DNA of 64,000 nucleotides, from positions 3,844,001 through 3,908,000 of the forward strand of contig JAJTUQ010000003.1 of NCBI GenBank assembly GCA_021399445.1. Reading direction: 5' to 3'. Each line of letters begins with the position of its first letter. Positions within the stretch are counted from its first letter, which is position 1. This DNA is from Xylogone sp. PMI_703. Its lineage: Eukaryota > Ascomycota > Leotiomycetes. The notes beneath the pieces are model-generated. The model was given only the letters and a program-made list of their open reading frames with translations. It was not told the origin of the DNA and did not search any database. Below are positions 1 to 10,009 of the stretch, piece after piece. The translations under genes and the position numbers were made by a program.

Positions 1-15
1 TTGACGAATAAACAG

Positions 16-182
16 CGAAAATTCCAAAGCCCAAAGACGCAGAGGGCACGGAGGAAGAGATCGCTGCTGAGGGCGCACCAGAATCAGAGGTTTCTTTACC
101 GCAGACCCTCGTGAGAATACCAACGGAGCACGCACCTATGCTGCAAGCCACTACAAGCGCAGCAGAGAATGCAGAACAATGA
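16..182 (+). CDS. 3' terminal exon of a truncated gene, unknown protein
   Basis: Only the last exon of this gene seems to lie in the window. The frame ending with TGA at 180-182 is open back to a TAA at 9-11, and a plausible splice acceptor (TTGAC branch-like bases, then AAACAG) ends at 15, so the exon would begin at 16. It encodes about 55 residues rich in Glu, Ala, Pro and Thr, of the kind found in disordered acidic C-terminal tails. No domain can be recognised. The rest of the gene lies to the left of the window. The call rests on the open frame, the residue composition and the acceptor; a chance open frame of this length is possible. Confidence 0.4.
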
Positions 183-721
183 TCACTCTGAGGATAAAAA
201 GTACATATTTGATAGCAAAATCGAAAGGTGCCTGGGAATTTGTTTGCACTAATTCTTGGAGTTATGGAGTTTCTGATACCCAAGATAGAATTGGATTTCT
301 GAGGAATAAAATATAATTCGAGACTATCCATTCTTTGTTCTTATAAAGTACACAGTACCGATACGCACGTTGACTTTCATAAGAACATAGCTTGCCCGTA
401 AAGAGTATGGCGTGATGGCTCCACGCGACAATTTCGCGTATTCCGGTAATTTGAGCTGTGTTGCTCTGGCGACGGAGTGGATCTCGCCCCTTCCATGTAA
501 TAAGCGTATACGAAGATCTTCGGTGTCCATGCTTCGCGACATGCCGGTACCCAGCTCTTAAACAGTAAGCTTGCTCATAATTGAATGCACTCGAAGTCAT
601 CTATTCACAAAGACTTGCACAATTGCAATTCTACTTGCAGCCAATCCGCTTCCTCAAGCGCACCGAGCGCACTCTGCGACATTAAGATTAATACCACTCA
701 GTACCTTGGCGACTCGGGATT
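183..721. other. Intergenic, no gene seen
   Basis: This spacer lies between two plus-strand genes. The reading frames crossing it show no conserved motif and start on codons other than ATG or lack splice support. It presumably holds the 3' UTR of the left gene and the promoter of the next. Confidence 0.5.
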
Positions 722-2833
722 ATGGCGCGTGTTACTCGTTCGAGGAAAATCGAGATAGCTGGATACCACTGCTCTCGCAATTGACAGTAGCCTATTGCCT
801 AAAACATCATCTGCTCTCGTAGATATCACTGCGAATCCTGGAATGAACGCGATGCCTACCCTAGAAGAGGATGAAGTAGCGACAGAGCTTAGAGGGTTGA
901 AGAAAGCGTATCGAAATATACTTGGTGGAGGAAAGGGGAAGAAGACAAAGAGAGCAAAGAAAGAAAAACAACAATCAATCACAGATATAGAGACAGAAGA
1001 TGTGGTAGCTGGTGGGCAGGATAGGATCTTAATCACTAATGGATCGTTAAACGGGAACACAGACCAGGTGGTGGAAGCTGGTATAGGTACTTCTATATAT
1101 GCCCTTGGGTTTTCATATATATTAGATCTAACATATTATCTAGAGAATATCGGATCCGCTAAGGAACAGCCACCATCGCAACGGACTTTACGCTCTCGCA
1201 GTAAGGGAATAACCTCAACAGGTCAGTGGACAGAACACAGTTTCCATGTTGCCAGTTGGTGCAAGTCATCTTTCTATGACCCTTTTATTCAAATAACCAT
1301 GGTCATATTGCATAATTTGCTAGTTTGTCACCACCATTGAAGTGGATAGATAAGCTGATCATTACTTTTCAAGTAGATGCCGAACCATCTGAAGCTGAGT
1401 TGGCAGTTATTGCCCCATTGGCGAACGGAGATGATGACTCGAAGAAAGAAGACAAGAATAAGAATGCGGAGAATCTCTTAATGAAGCTTACGCCCATCAC
1501 GCTTGATGAAGTCGAAAAAGCCTTCGAGGGAGATGCCCCAAAATCAACTTCAGTTGTAGACCAATCTCTCTCAGACGATGATTCCTTCATTGGACAGATC
1601 ATAGCTCGATCGCCAGCAAAACCAGTGTCTCGTATCGAAGACTCGGTAGAAGCGCTAGATGAGTTAGAGGAGGTCCTTGAAGCTCTTGACCAAGTTGCGA
1701 TGGCAGAGCGCACGCTTTCTTCCGGTGTCTCAAAGAAATTGTCGCCCCATCCGAAGAATCTCAAAAGTGCCAAGCATCAAAAACCAGAACAACACGAAGT
1801 GAATTCTCACTCTGTCACAAAAGACTCGAACAAGTCAGTAACTCTGGCTCGGCATGGTTCGGTGCAGGTTAAGTCGACAGTACCAAAGCAAAATATCGCG
1901 CTCAAGAGATCTAAATCTGTGATGATCAAAGAGAACGATGCCAACAGTACTTCACGAGAGACGCCCACTCCCGAAAACGACGCAGTAGTCCAAGGGACCA
2001 AACGGACAGGAGTAAAACGTCCAGCCAGCCTTTTGCCTCCAAAACCACTGGTCAAAGCTACGAAGCCTGCGACACTTCCTACCTTTGAGTTGCCTGGGGA
2101 GGCGGTAGCCCGCAAACTTAAGGAACAAAGGGAAGCGCGTCTTGCACAGCGAGCAAATGAACAGAGTCCTCCGAAACCTGCAGTTATTTCCACTCCAAAG
2201 GTCAAATCGACCAAGCCACCGACCAAGCCAACTTTTGAGCTACCAGGTGAAGCCATCTCCCGCAAAAAGAAGGAGGCACTTGAAGCGCGCTTGAAAGCAG
2301 AGGAGGAAGAAGATCGTAAAAGAAGAGAATTCAAAGCCAGACCAATACTTGGTTCAGTACCCACACATGTTCCTCGAGAAACAATAACCAGTCGGGCGCG
2401 TCAGAGTAAAATTGGGGTAGAAAACAGCGAAAATGACGGCTCCATGAGCTCGAAGCACTCACCTAGCACTGGCACACATCGGCTGTCAGTTGCTAACCTT
2501 GCCCAAGCCAATATGACTACATCCCGTGCCTCCGGCCCTGCACCTACACTATCTCGCAAGACGTCTAGTATTGCCTCAGTTCCTCGCACCATCTCACCAA
2601 CCGATGTACAAATTCAACGACAACGAGCCAAGGAGATATATGATAGAGATGCAAAGTATACCGAAGATCACGAGAGAGAAAGGAGGGAGCGTGAAGCGAA
2701 TGCGAAGCGGTCCAGAGAAGAAGCTGCCGAAAGAGGAAGACAGGCAAGTAGAGAGTGGGCTGAGAAACAAAGAGCTAAAAGGCTACTTGAAGCAGAGAAA
2801 ATGAGAGGAGGTCAGATGGCGCTGAAGCCGTGA
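722..2833 (+). CDS. Basic, coiled-coil, repeat-bearing protein of unknown function; probable frameshift near the N-terminus
   Basis: Exons run to 1080, 1144-1200 and 1374-2833; the first intron (63 bp) ends CTAAC...TATCTAG and the second is 173 bp. From the in-frame ATG at 843 the product is 584 residues. The C-terminal half holds two copies of a motif, FELPGEA(V/I)xRK followed by a charged helix (about 2090-2160 and 2230-2340), the second ending in FKARP. This resembles the FKA(R/K)P-containing helices of TPX2-type microtubule proteins, but the similarity is loose. The last 70 residues are a highly charged helix. Upstream, ATG 722 opens MARVTRSRKIEIA, a basic start typical of a nuclear protein, but the frame then shifts by one base near 758-762 before the sequence resumes as DTTALAIDSS. 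I believe the gene is real; its function is unknown, with a microtubule or chromosome role only a guess. Confidence 0.7.
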
Positions 2834-3449
2834 ACTTGTTGGAGTTTGACTAGTGTTGAGTCTATGTATTTTTTATCTGCTATTTGGGGAAGCGTATGCG
2901 TTAGGAGTTGGGTTTTTATGTTAAGGTGTTAAGGTTTATTGCTCTGCGGGAGACAGGGTCTGGAAGTCTCTTCAAGTATGAGAGCGAGGAGCCTAGGAGT
3001 TATTGAACTTATTTCGCTTTTATATCCTAGACAGAAACCTAGTGTTCTGCATTGGACTTTTTGTTGGAAGGAGTTAAACAGGACCGTTTAGGAAGGAGGT
3101 GATTAGTTTATTCAGTAGTGAATTAATCCAGTATTTATCTAGCGGAATCTTTCTCTCTTTCTCGGCTTACTAAGACATAATAATTTACCTATCCATTGCC
3201 TAGAAAATTTGGGTTGGATACCACAGCAGTATATAGACTGTATACTGAACCACTTATATCGAGTGTTTGAGACAAGCTTATTCTCGGACCCTAGATTTAG
3301 ACCCGAAGCTAGAAACTGTCCCTTAACACCCCGCGAGATGTATGCTGGGGTATCTCCGATGCCCTTAGAAACCTACGAGCAAGTCATCTACCAAACTTCT
3401 CAAAATTAATTCGTCTTCAAATATAGAACGAATTCAGCCAATTGAGAGG
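2834..3449. other. Intergenic spacer
   Basis: This 616-bp spacer lies between two plus-strand genes. The only frame in it, a 66-codon one at 3209-3409, has no recognisable motif. It is expected to hold a 3' UTR and the esterase promoter. Confidence 0.5.
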
Positions 3450-5325
3450 ATGACATCCGTAAAAGACTTTGACGGCTCTCATCCGAGAGTTACTCTTCGC
3501 CAGGGTACATACGTAGGGGCCGATATCCCACACTCGTATCCCCGGCAACTCATCCAATTCTTGGGCATCCCATACGGCGCCTCAACAGCTGGCACCAGAC
3601 GCTTTCGACCACCTCTTCCAGTCAAGGCATCCTCTAAAACGTTCGACGCATCGAAGCACGGGTCTAGATGTCCAAACACCTCGGTGGATGCGACTGCGGT
3701 CGCCGCTGAGGACTGCCTAAATGCCAATATCTACTTACCCAAGGACAACCATCCTCGCAAGAAGCTTCTGCCGGTGGTGATATCCATCCATGGAGGAGCT
3801 TTCAACTTTGGTTCCGGTGCTGAGCGGGATGTCCCTTCTCTCATTGGGTGGTCGGAGGAGCCTATTGTCGGTGTGAGTTTCAATTACCGGACTGGAGCTT
3901 TTGGGTTCTTGCCTTGTGAGTTCTCCGCGAAGCTAGGGCTTCTGAATGTAGGCTTGAAGGATCAGGCGCTACTTTTTGAGTGGGTGCAGGAGAATATCCA
4001 TGAGTTTGGAGGGGATAAGGATAATGTCACTCTGTTGGGTGTTAGTGCCGGGGCACATTCAGTAAGTGGATTCGTATCTCTTCAAGTCTATAACCATTTA
4101 TGTTCTATATTTTTGTTCTATATAATAGTGGTACATGCTTCAAGGAGAATATGTTCATGCGATGTATTGTCGCCTTGTTCTTTTTTCTCAAGGACGGTTC
4201 ACGTCTGGCCATCCAAATCCCGGTGATCACCCTTAGTCTCAATTTCACATACTGACTATCAATCCACAGATAGGGCATCACTTGATGCATAACACCAACA
4301 AACCAGCTCCATTCCATAGAGTGATTATAGAATCAGGAGCATCTACCGCCCGAGCAATATATCCTCCCAACCATCCCCTACATGAGGACCAGTTCACAGA
4401 CTTCCTCCTAAAACTAGGTTTAACAGAGACACCAGACGAACAACTTCTAGAAGCCCTTCAATCTCTTCCAGCATCAAAAATTCTGCAAGCATCTGAATAC
4501 GTGTTTAACGTCTATAACCCATCAGTCCGATGGCCGTTCCAGCCGGTTATTGATGGACCTGGTGGAATCATCCCTACACCTCCTCTTGAAGCTTGGAAAG
4601 AGGGGAGATACCATAAAATCCCGATATTAACTGGCTTTAATACCAACGAGGGAGCAATCTTTGTGCCACATGGTATGAAGGCTTCAGTCCAATTCACCAG
4701 TTTTTTCAGGACGCTGCTTCCTGGCTTAACAGAGGACGATCTCAAAGTTCTCAACGAGACATATCCCGATCCTCTCACTAATGCGTCCTCTAAATATAAG
4801 GAGACTCGCCCGGGCGTGGGCGCTCAGTTCTACCGTGCTGAACAAGCATATGGCCATTTCGGGTATGTAGCTCCCGTGAAATATACTGCTGAGTGTGCGG
4901 CGACTGGGGGTTTACTTGTTTATCTATATCATTTCGCCCTTAAAAGCGATGTAATTGGTGGAGCTGGACATGGAGATCACGCTCTATTTGCAACGCATAG
5001 CATTGCCAGCTCGAATGAGAGGTGGAAGGAAGTTTCAGGGAAGATGCATGCTTGCTGGGCGAGCTTCATTGCGACGGGTGATCCAAATTCTATCAAGGGA
5101 AGTTTTTCAGACAGGCCTGTTTGGCCACAATATGTTCCAGGTAGTGGCAAACTTGCCTTGTTTGGAGCCGATGATGAGTTCGCCCCAAGCTTTGGCGCAA
5201 GCAAAGGATCAGCAATGACCATTGTAGATAATTCGTGGGCAGCAGAAGAATGTTCATATTGGTGGGTTCGAACCAAGCAGTTTGAAGAGAATCCGCCGGA
5301 GGGCAAGTATTCCAGCAACTTATAG
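3450..5325 (+). CDS. Type-B carboxylesterase/lipase
   Basis: Two exons, 3450-4061 and 4270-5325, are joined by a 208-bp intron (GTAAGT...CCACAG), giving 555 residues, the usual length for this alpha/beta-hydrolase family. Visible motifs are the oxyanion-hole HGGAF (114-118), the family signature EDCLNANIYLPK (87-98), and the nucleophile elbow GVSAGA with Ser199 (most members have GESAGA). The acid is probably Glu331 in FNTNEGA and the base His438 in GAGHGDH, so the Ser-Glu-His triad is complete. No signal peptide is seen at the N-terminus, which suggests an intracellular enzyme; the substrate cannot be told. The intron falls directly after the nucleophile motif. The stop codon is only 27 bp from that of the convergent helicase gene, so their 3' UTRs must overlap. 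Confidence 0.93.
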
Positions 5326-5352
5326 ATCCAGCTAGACTTTTGAGGTGGAAAA

Positions 5353-7529
5353 TTACCTCTGTATCTTATAAAACTCTGGTGCATATTCTACCAGCCAATT
5401 CTTCTCAATCTTGGTTATATCTCGAATGAAGATCTTATTAGACGTTTCCATGACCTCGTGGAAGAGGACCCAATCCGCTTTTCTGTTAAACATCAATGAG
5501 CTGGGATGAGCATGTAATATAGTACCGCCAGCTACGTTCCTGAATGTTCCATCTGGCTGCATCTTAGCAGCATGAGCGAAGAAGCCCGTTGTGAGACATC
5601 TCCGGATTTGCTCTGCTTTATCTGCAGTACCACCAACACTTAGCGGTTGCTTGTTGGCATTAGTAGAAAGCGTCTCATCCACGTTGATCCCGAATCTTTC
5701 CAGATACCGCTTCAACTGAGCACGAATACTAACAGCCCTCGTCATAGCCTTGTAATTCAGGTAGTTCTCATGGCAAAACTTGGCCTCCTTTCTACCTTTT
5801 GTCACAAAGGCCTGGTAGACATTCAAGAGCGTAAGATGATCTCCTTCTTCGACTGCAAACTTCCGTCGTGCAGTCTCCATACTCTTCTTCTCGCCTTCGT
5901 GATGAAACCAAACGTTGCCTCCCAGACTAGTCATAGCTGCTATTGAGAGCATTTCGCTAAGACAGTTGAACGATGGTGCTGAGAGTAGTGTTTTAGCCAT
6001 CATGGGCTCAACTGCTAGCTCTGCCATTCGAGTGCCCAACGGCTTCGTTAACTTTGCATAGTCGTCTAGGGCACCAAGAGAGTATAGTAATTCAAGGGCT
6101 CGAATCACTAGCTCGGCCGGTGGCGAAGTGATGAAATCAAAGCGAACTATATTGTCAATACCAAGTGCCTTGAGTTGAAGGATAACCGGTGCAAGATTTG
6201 ATCTTTGGATTTCAGGGACAGTAGCTTCATCAAGAGAGAGAAAATCATTTTCCGTATAGAGACGGAAGCATTTTCCAGGTTTCGTCCGACCAGCTCGACC
6301 GGCTCTTTGGGTGGCAGAGGCTTTAGAAACTGGAGTTGCCGTCAGAGTCTCAATACCGGTAGTCGGATTATAAGCACGAAGTTTCACAAAGCCACAATCA
6401 ATGACATATACTATCCCGTCTATAGTCACTGAAGCTTCTGCAATATTCGTAGAGAAGATGACCTTCCTTGTGTTTTCAGGTGCCTCTTCAAAGACATACA
6501 TCTGTTGCTCGGTCGATAAGCCGGCGTAAAGTGGAAGGGCCATGATTTGTTGAGCTCTTGGATGGAGACCGGCTGCTCTTTCTGAGACTGCCTGTATCGC
6601 CGAATCTATTTCCTCTCTACCAGTCAAGAATACGAGGATATCACCATCAGGTTCTTTCGTATGGATGTCGAAAACTGTTTGAACTGCTTTCTCAAGATAG
6701 TCTTCCACGGGATTTTCTGTGTAAAGTATATCAACAGGATAGGCCCTTCCTTCCAAACTTATGATGCGTCCAATCTCGCTAGGCGTGGTTATCTCATCTT
6801 TCTTAGTCCCCGAACTACCTTGAGCAATGAGATCATCCAGTGTCATAGCATCATCCACAGGTGCCTTTGGTTCCAACTTCGACGGAACATCACCACCTGA
6901 CAAGAATCTAAGAAACTCCTCAGCCTGCAACGTAGCGCTACTGATGATAATCCTCAAATCATTCGGTCGTCTCTTCAGGATCTTCTTCAAGACCCCCAAG
7001 AGCACATCAGTACTTAGAGACCTCTCATGAGCCTCATCAACCATGATGACAGAATACCGTGAGAGCAAGGGATCAACTAGCGCTTCTCTGAGGAGCAGAC
7101 CATCCGTCAGGAACTTGATCCGCGTGGCGGAAGAAGTCACATCCTCGAATCTGATGGAGTACCCGACTTCTTCGCCGACTTTACAGCGCATCTCCTCTGC
7201 TACTCTGACTGCTACAGTAGTAGCAGCAACTCGACGAGGCTAGTCTATGTTAGTCTCATCGTGTGTGAATTCTGAGGGATCTCAAGCAGAAAAGAAAACA
7301 AACTTACCTGAGTTACAACAATCACCTTGCCGTCTGCACACCATCCCGCCTGCTCCAGATACTGAGGAATCTGAGTTGATTTTCCAGATCCGGTATGGCC
7401 TATGACAATAGTGACGGGGTAGGTCTCGATTACATATAGTAGACTGTTTCTATGACGAGCAATGGGGAGCAGAGAAGCGGGCTTGTGCAGGGAAGGTATA
7501 AACGTGGCAGCGAGGTCGAAGTCTGTCAT
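5353..7529 (-). CDS. DHX35: DEAH-box RNA helicase, DHX35 type
   Basis: Exons 7529-7308 and 7239-5353 are joined over a 68-bp intron with GTAAGT donor and GACTAAC branch. The product is 702 residues, almost the length of human DHX35. Motif I GHTGSGKS lies at 44-51, the PRRVAA motif directly after the splice junction, DEAH at 142-145, SAT at 175-177, and motif [10 protein letters not shown] at 385-392. Winged-helix/ratchet and OB-fold regions follow to the C-terminus. The start is short, without the long RS or S1 extensions of Prp22 or Prp2, which favours DHX35. DHX35 is found in human catalytic spliceosomes (C complex) and is absent from budding yeast. An acidic low-complexity insert (about 198-225) sits between helicase motifs III and IV. 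Confidence 0.93.
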
Positions 7530-8650
7530 TTTTAGATATCAGACTCACGTCATTATATGAGATGAATGAATAAAATTTTTTATAGTGCTGGAACTGAGAT
7601 TGTAGAGCACAAAGGCAAGGTTGAAAGCCACGGGATGTTTTGACTGCAAAGTTGTAGGTTGACTACTTGATACCTCAGATACAAGGCATGAAATACAGTA
7701 AAATAGGAGTAATATTCACGAAAGATCAAAGCATTTAAAGACGAAGAGGTTGTTTATTGGATGGCCCAGCACATTCAATGAAGATTGACATTACAATAGA
7801 AAGTAGCAATCGTTAACGTAGAATATTTTGTCGAACACGCCAATGCTGCAAGAGAACCTATAAACATTCTGCGTCTCGTCAGATGTACTTTCTCTTGTCG
7901 ATCCATGGTCTGAGAACATAACCTTGAATGGACACTTGACTTGTACACCTTTGGCTAAGTTCCAACAGACGTCTTAATTGACTAACAAATTGCTCTCATG
8001 GGTATATGTTGAAAATCCATTGCAAATAGTAAAACTCCTAGTTATATGGTATGAGTCCTTATTAATTTATCTATATACTTTCTGAACCCTTTCCCAATTT
8101 ACAAAGTTAAAGAACTTCCTTACAAATCCTCCAATCTTCGAACCATTGCAAAGTAATGAAAATCCCAAATTTCAATGGGCACGTATCCTGGCCGCCTAAT
8201 TCTTTCCGGCCATTATGCTGCGAGTGTCTCCTTTTCCATCAAACACTAATACCAGCTAAGACATCTCGCCAACCTAAAACTCTCCCAGAGTCCTTCAAAG
8301 CGTACACGCGTAGAAGCATAGCAGTGTATATGCTGTTCCTAATTCATTTGGATGGGGGTATGACGGACAAAAAAGAAAAGAAAAGTGGTTTTGATCGGAA
8401 GATGACAATAGGTAATAGTAGTGTGAGGATACGAGACGGATATAATACCACGGTGTAAACTGCACAAAATTATTACTACAAGAAGGATCCCGGCTGCAAT
8501 GGTTTGCAGGCCTCGTAAATTTCTCTCAAAAAATGGCATCGAAGTCGGAGAGCTTTTATAAAAGAAAAAAGATAGAACGAATGCACGTGTGCATCTCGAA
8601 CTCGATTCGGTCTCGATTCGGGCGGAGAGCACATCGCATTAATGCTTAGA
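7530..8650. other. Intergenic, AT-rich, no gene seen
   Basis: This region between the helicase start and the stop of the next minus-strand gene contains no reading frame with recognisable content. It should include the helicase promoter (next to 7530) and the 3' UTR of the mucin-like gene (below 8651). Confidence 0.5.
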
Positions 8651-10009
8651 TTAGAAATTCTGGGAGATGCCGGCACTCTGCTGCGGGAAATGCGAAGGAT
8701 TCTCGATTCGTGTGTTTCTTCGGGCTTGAACATCGCGGATGACTGGTTGTCCAGGCATTTCAGCTCGTGGTGGGCTGCCATACTGCTGGTCGGCGTAGGG
8801 GTTTCCGCCACCATATTGGTCGTTCGAGTAGTACTGCGCTTGTCCATAAGCACCGCCTGGCATAGGCGCTTCACCAGAGGCATCCGATCGATTTGCTGCG
8901 CTGTACGAGGATGATGCGTTGGATGGGCCACGATTGATATCAGCAGATCGGTTGCCTGAAGCTGCAGGGCCGAAATTTCCTAGTGGTTCCGCCTCGGAAT
9001 GTCCGTCTACTAATGGATGGTCAGAGCGTGTGTCCGAAAGAGCACCATGAGTAGGCGATGTCCCGTCTGAGTATGCCATACCAATACCTCCAGCTGATTG
9101 TCCGCCAGATAATGTAGTCGATGCCTTGCGTCCAGATGATGCGACCGCTGTGGTGCCCCATCCGCGATATCCAGACGCACCTTCCTCGCGCATTTCAAAA
9201 GGGCCATCTCCACTGACTACCCCGGGTAAGGTGGGATCGTTGTTGGGGTTGTAACCATATTCTTCCACTTCCTTTCTGCGCAATTCCTCGGCATCCTTCC
9301 GTTGCTTTCGTTTTCTCCACAAGAATAACAGGCCGAGAACGATGAGAGCTACAGCGACGATGGGGACAACTACAGCGACTGCAATTTTACCACCACCGCT
9401 GAGGCCCCCGCCGCCGCTGGTCTGACTTGCTCCAGGAATAAGGCCGGCAGTACCGCTCGAAGCAGAAGACGACGTTTTTGATCCAGTTGGAGCGCTACCG
9501 TCGACGGATGTTGAGGTCGAAAAGACGGTAGTTCGGGACTCAGGAGGCGTGACAAAAGAAACAGACGTCGACGTCACTACTGAACTGGACGGTGGCGGCC
9601 GAGTAGTCGTTGTAGTCGTTGGGGGAGCCGAAGGAGTCGTTGATGGGGTCGTTGATGGGGTCGTAGTAGTGGTTGGAGGAGCTGAAGGAGTTGTAGTTGT
9701 AGAAGTCGTAGTGGTTGTAGTGGTTGTAGTAGGGGGAGCAGATGGGGTCGTGGTGGTTGTAGTAGTAGTAGGAGGGGCACTGGGAGTAGTGGTGGTTGGT
9801 GGAGCGCTGGAAGCTGTTGTAGTAGTGGCGTCAGTAGTGGAAGATGAGGGTGAATCTGAAGAACTAGAAGCCAACGAACTCGTGGTTGTTGGAGCCGGAT
9901 CCGGGGTGGATGCTGGAGCATCCGCGGATGCGGAATCCGTAGCATTGTTCGACGACATTGTGAACTGTCGACGAAGACGGACTGGAGGAGATCTAATAAG
10001 TGGTGACAT
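8651..10009 (-). CDS. Thr/Ser-rich single-pass membrane protein, mucin- or sensor-like
   Basis: A single exon encodes 452 residues from ATG 10009; ATG 9958 is an alternative start, and the frame opens further upstream only on TTG. The N-terminal half is an extended Thr/Ser/Pro tract (about residues 25-185) likely to be O-glycosylated. It is followed by a Gly-rich spacer and one hydrophobic helix (roughly AVAVVVPIVAVALIVLGLLF) capped by a basic stop-transfer run RKRKQRK. The cytoplasmic tail of about 210 residues is rich in Gly, Ser, Asn and Tyr. There is no classical signal peptide, so a type III (N-out) topology is inferred. This layout matches fungal Mid2/Wsc-like cell-wall stress sensors in general design, but no WSC cysteines or other named domain is present, so the function is inferred only from architecture. 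Confidence 0.8.
   Translation of the reverse strand: MSPLIRSPPVRLRRQFTMSSNNATDSASADAPASTPDPAPTTTSSLASSSSDSPSSSTTDATTTTASSAPPTTTTPSAPPTTTTTTTTPSAPPTTTTTTTTTSTTTTPSAPPTTTTTPSTTPSTTPSAPPTTTTTTRPPPSSSVVTSTSVSFVTPPESRTTVFSTSTSVDGSAPTGSKTSSSASSGTAGLIPGASQTSGGGGLSGGGKIAVAVVVPIVAVALIVLGLLFLWRKRKQRKDAEELRRKEVEEYGYNPNNDPTLPGVVSGDGPFEMREEGASGYRGWGTTAVASSGRKASTTLSGGQSAGGIGMAYSDGTSPTHGALSDTRSDHPLVDGHSEAEPLGNFGPAASGNRSADINRGPSNASSSYSAANRSDASGEAPMPGGAYGQAQYYSNDQYGGGNPYADQQYGSPPRAEMPGQPVIRDVQARRNTRIENPSHFPQQSAGISQNF
9590..9850 (-). repeat. Trinucleotide-rich coding repeat (poly-Thr tract)
   Basis: Runs of ACT/ACC/ACA codons interspersed with PSAPP units encode the Thr-rich ectodomain of the membrane protein above. 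On the opposite strand the same DNA reads as long poly-Val, which is an artefact. Such tracts tend to vary in length between strains. Confidence 0.75.

Noticed and set aside
5265..5274. GGTTCGAACC, a tRNA B-box-like word
   Set aside because: Lies inside the esterase coding exon, with no A box or cloverleaf around it.
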